DNA from: Diospyros lotus
Taxonomy: Eukaryota > Streptophyta > Magnoliopsida > Ericales > Ebenaceae
Reading direction: 5' to 3'
DNA length: 64,000 nucleotides
Assembly (NCBI RefSeq): GCF_014633365.1
Contig: NW_026267104.1
Coordinates: 4,464,001 to 4,528,000, forward strand
Shown here: positions 22,999 through 33,304 of the stretch, in pieces
Layout of the letters: each line of letters starts with the position of its first letter
How positions within the stretch are numbered: the first letter of the stretch is position 1
The notes under the pieces: generated by a model
What the model was told of the DNA's origin: nothing
Database searches by the model: none
What the model saw: the letters and a program-made list of their open reading frames with translations, nothing else
Translations under genes and position numbers: made by a program

Positions 22999-23011
22999 AA
23001 GGAGGGGAAAT
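22999..23011 (+). other. Polypurine tract of element F
   Basis: AAGGAGGGGAAA followed by one T directly before the 3' LTR. It is the expected primer for plus-strand synthesis. Confidence 0.85.
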
Positions 23012-23384
23012 TGTCATGTACTAAGGGTAATTAGAAGGGCAATAATATAATTAGTTATATTAGTTTGTTAGGAGATATTTGGGTGTTTGTTAGGAGCATA
23101 TGGGTGCTGTTAGAAATTAGTTAGGGAGCTAGTTAAGGCCTATAAAAAGGCCCATTGTAAGAAGAGAGGGTATGCTTGAATTGATAATTGAAATCTGATT
23201 CTCTCTCTACAATTTCTCTACAATCTCCCCCTCATTTCTCTATTCTGCTCTCCCTCATTTTCTCTCTAATTTCTCCCCCATTCTTCTTCAATTTTCCCTC
23301 TAATACATTCTGCTCTTAACCTTAATTCAATCGGATCTTTCCGATTGTCCATTTCAGTCCATCTTGAACCCTAGGTTCATGACA
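23012..23384 (+). repeat. 3' LTR of element F
   Basis: 373 bp, same length as the 5' LTR, with about seven single-base differences. Confidence 0.93.
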
Positions 23385-23389
23385 TAGTT

Positions 23390-24987
23390 CTATCCACAAC
23401 AAAAGTATACAAAACACAAAAATGGTTTCATGAGCTTGCTGAGTGTACGTGCGTAAAAAACATGATTGTTGACAAAGGTAGTGGCAATCGATGATCTTGT
23501 TGGTATAGCCAGACTGTTAATGGGTTGAAGAGGTGGCCTGCTGGCAAGGATTGTGGAGCCACAAGTGCGACAACAGCAATGATGATGGATGGCGAGGAGT
23601 TGCGGGAGTGCAAGGCTGAATGAGGGTTTTGAAACCCTGATAGAAAAGGTGTCCATCTTTATACCAAGTGGCTGGAAATATGTGTATTGCAGGGCCACAT
23701 TTTATAACGCAAAGAGACGGTGGATATAGTGGGCCAGAAATGGATTTTGTTGACCCAACCTGACACCAAATGCGTTTGTATCTGAATAAACTTATATCCA
23801 TTTTTTCCTGATTAATAGTGTCAAATGGCTTGGGGCAAGTCCTATTTGCCATTCCTATATGAGAACATCATATATTCTTGTATAACCTTTTCTTTTTCTA
23901 ATTCCTACCATTCATTACAAATTTCTAGAATCTCAGTGTTCCTACAGCGTAATAGCAAAATTGCAACCATCTAATGTATAACTGATATTGTCGTTCCAAA
24001 GAATTTGATGCTACAGGAAGTTTATTAGTTATCCATTATTACTTTGTGATAAGTGAAAAAAGTTGGTACATTGTTTGGACCTGCTTTCTTTCTTTTTTCT
24101 TTTTTTAAAACTTACAGTTCTATGAATTATCACTTGAACCTATTTCATCATTAAAGAAGAATAAGAAAATATAAATACAGTCATGGATATGCATTGTAGA
24201 CATATATATTACATAGTTGTCAAATCAAAGGCATGCCTGAGGCACACCTTGGTGCGAGGCGCATCCCTGTGTGCCTCTTAACAGCCAAGGTACAAGCCTC
24301 AATTTCAGGTGCAAGCACAAGCTTTCTGCAAACTGAAGGTATTTTTATTTTTTGTTTTCCAAAAGCTTTTAGCTTGATTTGTCATTGAAGAAAATGTTTC
24401 TTGTTGATATGTAGGTATAGTTGAGTAGATTGGGGCCTGACAAGCCGCGCTTGCATGCAAGCCGAGCATGTGGGCACGTGAAGCCTGCCTCTGGTGACCT
24501 GTTTTTCAATGTCGCTGGAGGCAGGCAACAATTTTCTGAATCTTTGCACTAAATTTTTTTGCTGATTAGTGCAACTGCGGACTGCCAGTGTTTTTTAAAT
24601 TCTTTTTTGTTTTCTCTTCAGTTACTTTTTTTTAATTCTTTTGTCTACATGTATTGAAACTTGAAATTTGAGACAACTCTTTCTTTTTGTAGTTTTAGAG
24701 TTTTAGTACTTTGTTGAAATAATATTAGTTGTTAATTATTATAATTTTGCTTATTTCTCATTCATGGTTTTATGAGTTTGCAATAAGGATTAAGTATTTT
24801 ATAAGCATCTTGTATTATGCAATACAAAAAGATTTTTCAGACAATATCGAGGGTACATGACTTGTAAGGGCATGGAAATGATCCTAGTATAACAGAATTC
24901 TAATGGCATTGCATGCTTCTTATGTATTTCACATTCTTTTCCGCAAATGAAACAAGCCCTAGTAAAAACTTTCGTCCTTCCACCCCC

Positions 24988-25018
<31 letters not shown>

Positions 25019-25152
25019 AAACCCCTCCCTCCATGCTGCCTGCATAACCGCAGCAAGTTCCTAGAGCACGTAATTATGTACTTGACATCGGTGTTTTAGT
25101 TTTCAAACAGGGGGCCACCATCTTAGTAAAAACAACTTTTGCAATATTGCAG
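23390..25152. other. Noncoding region upstream of the F-box/kelch exon
   Basis: No kelch exon or other gene was recognised. A degraded hAT-like end occurs at about 24212 (CATAGTTGTCAAATCAAAGGC, then GCGAGGCGC). A C-run followed by an A-run lies at about 24981-25021. If 25153-25450 belongs to a working gene, this is intron, and the retroelements to the left would also be intronic. Confidence 0.5.
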
Positions 25153-25450
25153 GTATGATATGGCTTCTAACCGATGGTGGAAGGAGACAAGTGTACCGAG
25201 AAAAGCCTCTGATACCTCCTCAGTAGGTTTTGTTGCATTGGACTGCGAGTTGCATGTGATGGCACTCGTGAATGCGGTTGATTTAACAGAAAACAACAGA
25301 AGGCCGCGACAACCTGCTAAGAAGGGGGCATCATTGTTCATACAGGTATATCATCCAAGGAAGAAGACGTGGAGATCCTTGATCACAAAACCACCTCTCC
25401 ATTATCATTTGGATTTGAGAACTGCTGTCATGTGCACCATTCGATTGTAG
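25153..25450 (+). CDS. Last exon of an F-box/kelch-repeat protein (OR23-like), 5' exons not found
   Basis: The exon opens after a polypyrimidine/TTGCAG acceptor and reads YDMASNRWWKETSVPRKA..., continues with GFVALDCELHVMAL, QVYHPRKKTWRSL and ends with LDLRTAVMCTIRL then TAG. This matches, from memory of the family, the C-terminal end of plant F-box/kelch-repeat proteins of the OR23 type, which act as substrate receptors of SCF ubiquitin ligases. Only the final kelch-like blade is present; no F-box or earlier blades were found in the window. Either the rest lies to the left beyond the retroelement pile, or this is a truncated gene. The sequence around the stop codon is duplicated 41 bp downstream. 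Confidence 0.65.
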
Positions 25451-25496
25451 ACTACTACGTATCTGCTGTCATGTGCACCATTCGATTGTAGACTAC
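25422..25496 (+). repeat. 41-bp tandem duplication across the stop codon
   Basis: CTGCTGTCATGTGCACCATT and the following bases through GTAGACTAC occur at 25422 and again at 25463, so the last codons, the stop and the start of the 3' UTR are repeated in tandem. Confidence 0.85.
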
Positions 25497-25499
25497 ACA

Positions 25500-26719
25500 T
25501 CTGGTGTGTGTATTAATCAGCGACTTTGGTTCTGCTGTTAACTCTGTTTGTATAGCTTGATGTGGGGTGGTTGCAGTATATTCAGATATTCGTGTTATTT
25601 TCCCTCACAAATTATATATGTAAATAACCATTTTAAGTTGAAACCATAGGTTTACTTAATATAGCTGTTTCGTATTCATCTCTGTTGAGATCTGAACGTG
25701 GAGAGACAGGTGCTTCTGCAATTGATATTGCTCTGATCTGAATCTGCATTTTTAAAATGGTACGATTCCATAAAAAGAAAAAAAAGAAAAGAACTGATAA
25801 AGGAGGGCTGGCTTAAGTAGTCAATTACTATCATAAAAATGTATGGGATTAAACAATATAAAGTCGAGATAAATAGCAATTTATTGAGAGAATATTTTGG
25901 TGATTGCATGAAGCATGCGTGTTTACGTACGTGGGTCAGTCAAATCCGCGGAGTTTAATTGAAAAATAAAAGACCAAGAAAAGTTAAACAATTGAAGCAT
26001 TCAAATAGAACAGGAGGAATTCCGATTGCATTTGAAACTAATTACCAGTTTGGATGCGATTCAAATTAATTTAATTTTCATTTTCTGGTTTACCACCACC
26101 AACAACCTGATCTTGGGTTGAATAAATAATTACAGAAAACCATATTATTTGATATATAAATAAAAGTTTTGTTTTTAACAAGCAATGGACGAGAAAAAAC
26201 AAAGAACAATAGCATCTTTTACTCTGTCTTCATCTGAATAAATAAATAAATAAATAAATAAATAAATGCCACTGCTTGGATGCCTCGCGTATTTTTAAAA
26301 AATAATAAATAATTATTTGGTTCTGAATTATAAGTAGCACAAAAATGACTGCGAAATTATTGAAATGTAATTAGTTTTAATTTTCAAATCACAAGGTGAA
26401 GACTTTTGACCCCCGATTTCAATTTCAAAGCATTGAAATGGTTGTTTGGCTGTGTTTTCATTTCTTATTTCGCTTTTATTATATATTTTAAACCAAATGT
26501 TTTTATATTTTTAATTTTAACAATTTTGTTTTTATTTCTCCCTCCCTTTCTAGTTGTGCACTTGCCAACAACCCAACGAAGAACATGAACGAAAACTTCA
26601 TCATCTCAGGTGATTTCTGCTGCCTATAAATTAATTAATATCCCAATTTCCCTCAACCCACTCTCCATCCCTCTTCAATCAGCTGTTTTAATTTCCTTTC
26701 TCCCATAAAGAAAAACAAA
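25500..26719. other. Intergenic region and promoter of the first peptide-gene copy
   Basis: AT-rich. A (TAAA)n microsatellite lies at about 26238-26268. A segment at about 25940-26030 (TCAAATCCGCGGAGTTTAATT...) resembles 33380-33440, marking the start of the repeated peptide-gene unit. CCTATAAATTAA near 26624 is the probable TATA box. It is followed by a CTCTCCATCCCTCTTCAATC block shared with the other copies. Confidence 0.5.
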
Positions 26720-27130
26720 ATGAAAATTAGATCCCTTAATGTTTTCTTCGCCATCTTAGCAGTAGTGCTTGACTTGTTGCAGGCATCAAGTTGCATGAAG
26801 CCAGTAGGGTTTTAATGGAAGAAGAAGAAGAAGACAACTACAACAAGTGGATGATGAAAAGGGAAGATAATCATCTCATGTGGCAGACTCTGGGAAAGGG
26901 TCTGGTACCACCTTCTGGACCAAATAATCCCATTCCGCCGAGGAGGTCTTCCACTCAAAGCTACACTAATGGCCGCCAAAGGCTTTGCTGACCGCCGTGC
27001 TCCGCCACCTCATCCTCCAACACCGGTGAGCCCAGAATTCATGGCTCCAACTGGGGTGTCCACAAGTTGTTCACTGTCCCAGATCATTTTATGCCTATAT
27101 ATTAAGGCTAAATCTAACATCTTCTTTTGA
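26720..27130 (+). pseudogene. Small secreted-peptide precursor, frameshifted copy 1
   Basis: The start MKIRSLNVFFAILAVVL matches the signal peptide of the intact copies at 34769 and 49589 but runs into a stop at about 26813. The body continues in another frame: SRVLMEEEEEDN, then LGKGLVPPSGPNNPIPPRRS. A second shift near 26975 is needed to reach FADRRAPPPHPP and PEFMAPTGVSTS. An intron could in principle explain the first break (a TTGCAG occurs at about 26779-26784), but the intact copies have none there. This copy keeps the clearest PPSGP core, reminiscent of IDA/PIP-type signalling peptides. It is read as a pseudogene with two frameshifts. Confidence 0.65.
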
Positions 27131-27307
27131 AGAGTATAATTTTATAATAATAAGTGAATATTTTATATTTTTTCTAAATTAATATTAGATTTTTATAATT
27201 TTGTGATGATTTTTAGATTTTTAAAATTCTAAATTATTTATAATTTAATCATTATTATTTCATTAATTAACTATATGTATATTCTTTGAATTTAACTAGA
27301 TGCGATC
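27131..27307. other. AT-rich 3' flank of peptide copy 1
   Basis: Short AT-rich stretch without a gene, ending at the CACTA terminus. Confidence 0.4.
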
Positions 27308-28680
27308 CACTACAAAAAAAAATGACATTTAGCGACGGATTTTGTGACGAGTCAAATTAGCGACGGAGTCAGAAATTTTTGTCGCTGATTAAAAAAATTT
27401 AAAAAAATAAAAAATAAAAAATAAAAAATAAAAAAATTTAAAATTATTTTAACGATGGAATTTTTCGTCGCAAATACGTAATAAAAAATTAAATATTAAA
27501 AAAATTTAAATTAGCAATGAAAAAATTTTCGTCGCTGCCTTTATTTAAAAAAAAAAAAATAATCTATGGGGGAACATGTGTGTACGCCTCTGCTTGCCAA
27601 GTGGCACCCCCTTATGTCGCCACGTTTACGCTGGAATTAATCTCCCCCCAACGCAACCCCTTTTTTCTCCTTGGTTTTGATCCCAGGTCCTTTGGGTGGG
27701 CGTGCGCGCGCATGATCGTTCGAGCTGCAAGCATCTCATTGTATAAACTACACATATTAATTATATACTAAATTTAGCTGCAGCCGTTTTAATTTTATTT
27801 TAAATATTTTAAATTCATAAATTAATACTTTAAAAAATAAATACTATAAATTTTTAAGTCAACTAATGTATCACTTAAATGTTGTAATTAATTAATTTCT
27901 TAAATATTTAAATTTTATTTGATTAAAAATCAGTTTAATATAGTTTTGTTCTTATAAATTTTACAATATTATATCAATTTACATATTTTGATTTGTGAAT
28001 AAAATACATAAAATATGCATTTAATACTAAAAGGTTTTAATTTTTATTTAAAATTTATAATTATTTAGCAACGATTTAATTATTAATTTAATTTTTAATT
28101 ATATATTTAATTTAATTTTAATTTTTTTTATTATTTAGCGACCGAATATTCTATCGTTAAATAATAAATTAAAATTTAGCGACGGGACAATCCCTGTCGT
28201 TAAAAAATAAAAAATAAAAAAAATAAAAATGCAAGATTTAGTGACGGGACAACCCCGTCGCTAAAAAATAAAAAATAAAAAAATAAAAATGTCAAATTTA
28301 GCGATAGGGCAACCTCCGTCGCTAAAAAATAAAAATAAAATAATTAAAAAATATAAAAATTTAGCGACGGGGCAACCTCGTCTCTAAAAAATAAAAATAA
28401 AAAATAAAAAATGTCATTAAAAAATAAAAAAATAAAAATGCAAAATTTAGCGACGGGCAATCTCGTCGCTAAAAAATAAAATAATAAAAAAAAATACAAA
28501 AATTTAGCGACAAGGGAATGCCCGTCACTAAAAAATAAAAATAAAATAAATAAAAAATACAAAATTTAGCGATGGGCAACCTCCCGTCCCCGTCGCTAAA
28601 AAATCAAAAATAAAAAAAATAAAAAATCCAAAATTTAGCCACGAGGCAACTCCCGTCGCTAAAAAAGTGTTACTTACAAA
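27308..28680 (+). mobile_element. CACTA-type transposon fragment with hairpin-repeat subterminal array
   Basis: It begins CACTACAAAAAAAAATGACA followed by TTTAGCGACGGA, the classic terminus and subterminal motif of plant CACTA (En/Spm) elements. No transposase is encoded and no matching right terminus was found, so it is a non-autonomous or truncated copy. The right part is a hairpin array (28130-28665). The segment around 27590-27730 is more GC-rich and unrelated to the repeats; it may be captured sequence. Confidence 0.7.
28130..28665. repeat. Tandem array of about nine TTAGCGACGG...CCGTCGCTAA hairpins
   Basis: Units begin near 28135, 28162, 28228, 28300, 28361, 28448, 28504, 28567 and 28636. 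Each is TTTAGCGACGGG, a short loop and CCGTCGCTAAA, able to fold on itself. Units are separated by spacers of A/T-only sequence such as AAAAATAAAAATAAAA. Sequence varies between units while the palindromic form is largely kept. Confidence 0.8.
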
Positions 28681-29645
28681 ATTATAAAATAAAAAGGGTA
28701 GAATTTCCCGTATCACTTGAAAATTTCAAAGATTTTAGAATAGAAAATGAAGGATAAAGTGGACACCAGAATAGTGAAAATGAAGTTGAACAACAAAACA
28801 AAAACAAAAAGAGAAAATTAATATATTTAGATTAGACAAATATTATAACTTTTATGAGAAATGTTTTATAATTTAATGACATGTGACTACAAATTCAATT
28901 TAATTGTAAGTTTTATTAAGTATTTTTGATAAATATATTAAACAACATACGCTTTCATTACAAATTATTATCTAATTAAAATTTTTATTAGTCTATTATT
29001 ACTTAAACTTTTATGATAGAAAACCTATGTGGTTGGGATGCTGAATATAATAGCAGTAGTGATACTTTAGCTACGGTTTGTAAATAGGCCAGATCTTATA
29101 ATAGTTGTATTATTTGTTTGAATTCAAATGTATAAACATGTGACGATTTTTTGAGTTATTTTTTTTTTCTAAATATAGAATTAGTGCTATAATTGACTTG
29201 AGTCAAATTGACATAGTGCCAAGTGCCAGACTCGAGCTTAACACAATTATGTTGAGTCTTATTTCTAGATCTCGAGCTTGATTCGGTGAAATACTCCAAA
29301 AGTTAGAGCATAATTTGGCTCAACTCAATAACTCAAAGAATTTTTTTTTAATAATTTTAAAATTGAATTTGAATCGAGTCAATTTCGAGTCATTTTCAAG
29401 TTAATATCTAATAGCTCACAAGTTTACAAATAACATTTACACCCCTTTCAAGTTAATGTCTAATAGCTCACAAGTTTACAAATAACATTTACACCCCTAG
29501 ATGGACTTTTGCTAATTAAAATGTAGTAAAGTCAATTACAAATTACGCTATAAGTATGTTTTATGTTTTAAACACATTAAAACAATATTATCAAACTTGA
29601 CCTGGTGAGGAGATTGGGTTAATGGGTTAGTGGTTTAATCGGTGG
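28681..29645. other. AT-rich spacer with a 52-bp tandem duplication
   Basis: No gene. A 52-bp unit (starting TTTCAAGTTAAT) occurs twice in direct contact at 29394-29445 and 29446-29498, with one mismatch seen. Confidence 0.6.
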
Positions 29646-29654
29646 GTCACGTCA

Positions 29655-29971
29655 ATATATATATATATATATATATATGGGATAACCTGTGCCTAAAGGC
29701 ACGGTGCAACTAAACAAAATCAAACATTAAATTTGAATGCGAAATAATCAAACACTGAATTCAAATCCACACCCTCTACTGTAAAGAGCACTGCTGTCTG
29801 CCATCACCCCCCTTCGCCTCACCACCGTTGTTCTTGATTCTCACCCCTTAGGCCGGTTGCCCCTACCCGTCGGCCCCCAGTCGTTCACACCGCTTACTGT
29901 CGCCCGCCACCGCCGCACCATCAGACCAGATTCGCCATCGCACTTGTCTCTTCATCTCTTTCGCCATCCCC

Positions 29972-30015
<44 letters not shown>

Positions 30016-30480
30016 GTCTAAAACAACCTACTGCCCAAATAGCATCATTTGTCGATCGTTGCTCCCCTCGCCCTACCATCGCCACGAGCACCGGCCCGTC
30101 GCCCCTCCTACTGTGCTCGCACCACCTCGTCCCCACCACCAAAAATAGCACCGCCATCACCCCCCATTCGCCCCGCCATTGCCGTTAGCATCATCTCGAC
30201 CATCAATCGCCCCCTCGGTTCGCACCCTTCCCTCCGCCATCGTCCCCTTAGTCGGTCTTCCCCCACCCTTCGAGCCCCCAACGTTCACACCGCCTATTAT
30301 CGCCCCTCGCAGGTTGCCCCTCTCACTGTCGGCATAGGTGGAAGGGTCTGAGAGAGAGAAAGAAAGGGGCACTGAGTGAAAGGTGGGTTTGTGAGAGAGT
30401 GAAAAACATAGGGAGAGAGAGAAAGAGACAAAGGGAGTGAACGAGGGAAAGATCCATTCATTTCAACCAATCTCAGCCAT
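29655..30480. other. GC-rich block of unknown nature inside AT-rich DNA
   Basis: Starts after a (TA)n run (29657-29678) at GGGATAACCTGTGCCTAAAG. It is C-rich on the plus strand, contains a (CT)n microsatellite (about 29972-30016) and two related segments (about 29848-29910 and 30240-30330, sharing GTTCACACCGC and CGCCC). Composition contrasts sharply with both sides, which suggests an inserted element. The open frames on both strands look compositional, and no domain was recognised. Confidence 0.45.
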
Positions 30481-31580
30481 TTATATATACTAAAAATTAA
30501 TCTTAGTCATTGAAATCAAATGTAATAATATTTACTAATAATTTTTAAAAATTATCTTGCTTTATTATATAGATTTAATTTTATTTTTATTTTATGAAAA
30601 GACTGTTTTTACTTGTTTACAATTAAGAGCTCAGCATGTAAATTTAATTAAAATTAATTAAAACTAAATTTAATTAAGAACATCAACGTCAAATTATAAA
30701 TTAAATATAAGAAGATTTAACATTTCTGTCAATAATAGCTCATTCTACTTACTTACACACAAAACATTATAATAATATTTAATTAATAAAAAAAATAATC
30801 CATACAAAAATTTAATTGAGAGTTTACTATGATTTCTCAAATAACATTATAAACAATATCAATAAAATATTAGAATTACACAAACACAATCTTTAATGTT
30901 TGTGCATATATTCACATCTTTACACCCCCTCTTTAGTTTTGTAAATTGAAAACTAAATAGCACATATCTCCAACTAATAAACACAGATGGAAAAATCAGT
31001 ACCGGCAGCAAGGAGTTTCAAGTGAAGAAAACTATATATACATAAAGTATATATGTACACACACAGTGAGTGATACATAAAATCAATATATACAATGAGC
31101 TTCAGGCGGTGTAGACACTCGCAAAATATATACACACTGTGAGCTCCAATCCAACTACTTCACCATTTTTCATCTTCGTTGATGACTTATCTCACTTCTT
31201 TCAAACATAAACACAAAAAACTTGTCAAGTGACCTGATTGCATCGTCTATTAGACCTCCAAAAGCAATCAACATAACAGCACCTTCCAAAACTAATGGCC
31301 AGAGATGTATAATATGGTTTACTATCTTACATATATGGAACACCAAAAAGTACACATAAAATAATATTTAAAGTTCCTTAATGGTTTACTATCTTTTATG
31401 TAATGTCTTAGTTTGAAAGCATGTTATGTATTCATTGAGAAAATTAATTAAATAAAATTAGTTGTAATTTATAGAAAGGAGAAACAGAAAAAAGAAGAGG
31501 GTTTGAACGTGTAAAAATGTGCTAAAGAAATTTGAAACCGAGAAAATAGTGAAAGGGTTGACGTACGTCGGTAGCATGCC

Positions 31581-31611
<31 letters not shown>

Positions 31612-31877
31612 CAATTACGCATTTAATTCAAAGAATTAAGTGAGTCTAACTATTTTACCAGACAATTTCACAAATATCCTAAAGAATACAATTGTAATTT
31701 TATAATAATTAAGCAAGATACAACCAACCGTCGTCCAAGTCTGAAGCGGGTAACTGGCTCCAATTTTGAAAAATTAAAAATCTAGACCATCAGTTTCTTC
31801 ATCTTCGACCCATTCAATTTGTTAAACCATCGTCAATCTCTAACATCCAGTCAACAGTAAAAAATCTCTCGTCCTAA
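30481..31877. other. AT-rich spacer
   Basis: No gene recognised. There is a (TA)n microsatellite at about 31586-31611. Sequence at about 31800-31860 (CCCATTCAATT...CAGTCAACAG) resembles the promoter region of the peptide genes (compare 34547-34595). Confidence 0.5.
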
Positions 31878-32078
31878 ATGAAGAACAGGGAAAAGTTCAA
31901 GTCAGAAAGGCTTCGCCGGCCGTTAAAATCCCGTCGAAGCTGGGAGCACTACGTACTACTGCTACTACAATCAACCAGAAAGGTTTCGCCGGCCCGCAGC
32001 CTTGCTATGCCGCCACCGCCTCCGGTGAACCCAGAACTCACTGCTCCGACAGTCCCAGTTGCAATGGCCACAAGTTGA
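31878..32078 (+). pseudogene. 3' fragment of a secreted-peptide gene (copy 2)
   Basis: The frame ends with RKVSPARSLAMPPPPPVNPE, then LTAPTVPVAMATS and a stop, matching the C-terminal block of the intact copies (RRAMPPPPTPANTKF...ATN). The signal peptide, acidic part and first proline-rich core are missing. A short duplicated CAGAAAGG.TTCGCCGGCC motif lies at about 31903 and 31976. The downstream flank (about 32180-32270) is homologous to the 3' flanks of copies 3 and 4, confirming the relation. The upstream 30 codons may be unrelated sequence read through. Probably nonfunctional. Confidence 0.6.
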
Positions 32079-32728
32079 TGATGATCTATCACATCGGCCC
32101 AGAAAATTAATTACATAAGAAATGATGCACAGGAAGAAGCCATTAAAAGAATTTGATGATCTATATATTACCTTAATTTATATGCATAAGGCTGGTGCAA
32201 ACCTCCAGATTGTAACATTTTCTTCATTCTTTGCTTGTTTGCTGACTGCATTAATATTATATGTATTGTTTGTATTTTAATACGGATGAAGAACAAAAAT
32301 TTTTGAAGAATAGATAGTGAAAAGAGATTCCCTCCAATATATATTTGCTTTTGTTTCCAGGAGAATAACCTTGTTAATATTATATGTATTGCCCGCAATC
32401 AGAAAGAATAATCTTATTTTGTTTTTGCAATTCAGCATAACCTTTACAACCTTTACGTCCCGCAATCATAAGATGTGCCAAAACTGAAAGTCGATATGGT
32501 GAATGGCATAATGGCTTCAATGAATTCGCTTGTCCTTTTCCTATGTTGCCAAGGGATCCATTGGTGTAGAAATATTAAACAAATGGGCATACTATTAATG
32601 AGATTATCGCATACATGTAATGTCTTCTTTCTCAATTGATTTGATTAAGCTTTTTATAGCTTGAGATTGTGTGAGAACCATTGTAGTATTTATAAGATTT
32701 TTGGACGTTTCCCAAAGACGACGCCAAT
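32079..32728. other. 3' flank of peptide copy 2 and possible internal remnant of an LTR element
   Basis: The left part (to about 32300) matches the 3' flank of copies 3 and 4. The right end, read on the minus strand, gives TTGGCGTCGTCTTTGGGAAA next to the presumed LTR at 32729, resembling a TGGCGCC-type primer-binding site. No gene was recognised. Confidence 0.4.
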
Positions 32729-33304
32729 TGTTACTGCATAGGTACGAAATTTGTTCAAATAGAAACATCGTCGTCAAATAATCTGAATCTGCAAAAATAA
32801 GAAAATGATCAAAAGGCACGGGGAGGTCTTATGCAAACACTTTGATACTTAAGTTAGACACTGGATATGACAAAACAAATTGTATTAAAACTAGTATCAG
32901 AGACGTTGTACCTTTTCAAGAATGAGTGTCTACTTATTTATAGAAGAATGTGGAGTAATCTTAATTAATATAAGATTAGAATTTTTGCAGATAACGGTTA
33001 TCTTGATTAGTTCTAATCTGACTGAGACTATATTTGTTATAGATGATATTTATCTTGTCCTTTTTGGTGATAAAATTTCTTATGGATGATTGTTTATCCT
33101 AATATTCTGAAATGCTTTTAGAATTATAATACTTTGTTGATAATTATCTATTATTTTCTTGAAATATTCTCAAAAATTTTTTGATGTCGGAATTATCTAA
33201 TTTGCGCATTTGTGTGGAACCCCCCGTGTATGAAAAATTTATGCCTAAAGCCCAAAATAATATTTTAGGCTTTTAGACCTTTTATTTAGTTTTTGCTTAT
33301 GACA
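32729..33304 (-). repeat. Possible LTR of a separate retrotransposon type
   Basis: 576 bp from TGTTACTGC to TTATGACA on the plus strand, TG...CA bounded. On its left is a primer-site-like sequence of the TGGCGCC type. A TATTTATAGAAG-like promoter motif occurs near 32936. No second LTR was identified. The flanks on both sides resemble the peptide-gene unit, consistent with an insertion. Confidence 0.4.

Larger units (their letters stand above)
19671..23384 (+). mobile_element. Element F: intact, youngest member of the non-autonomous LTR retrotransposon family
   Basis: A complete 3714-bp plus-strand element. LTRs are 19671-20043 and 23012-23384 (373 bp each), flanked by a perfect target duplication TAGTT (19666-19670 and 23385-23389). 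The primer site TGGTATCAGAGC (20046-20057) lies two bases after the 5' LTR and matches initiator tRNA-Met. Next come a leader of about 1.16 kb, one uninterrupted gene of 576 aa (21218-22948), a hairpin (22974-22993), the purine tract AAGGAGGGGAAA and the 3' LTR. By eye the LTRs differ at about 7 of 373 positions, which suggests recent insertion. There is no gag or pol, so movement must rely on enzymes supplied by another element. Confidence 0.95.

Noticed and set aside
23428..23852. Minus-strand frames of 61-111 aa
   Set aside because: Overlapping frames with no recognisable domain or paralogue. They lie between element F and the F-box exon.
28130..28665. CRISPR-like array
   Set aside because: Regular palindromic repeats with spacers look superficially similar, but the spacers are simple A/T sequence, the repeats vary, and the context is a plant CACTA element.
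29921..30372. Proline/alanine-rich and basic frames in the GC-rich block
   Set aside because: Compositional. No conserved domain, and open on both strands.
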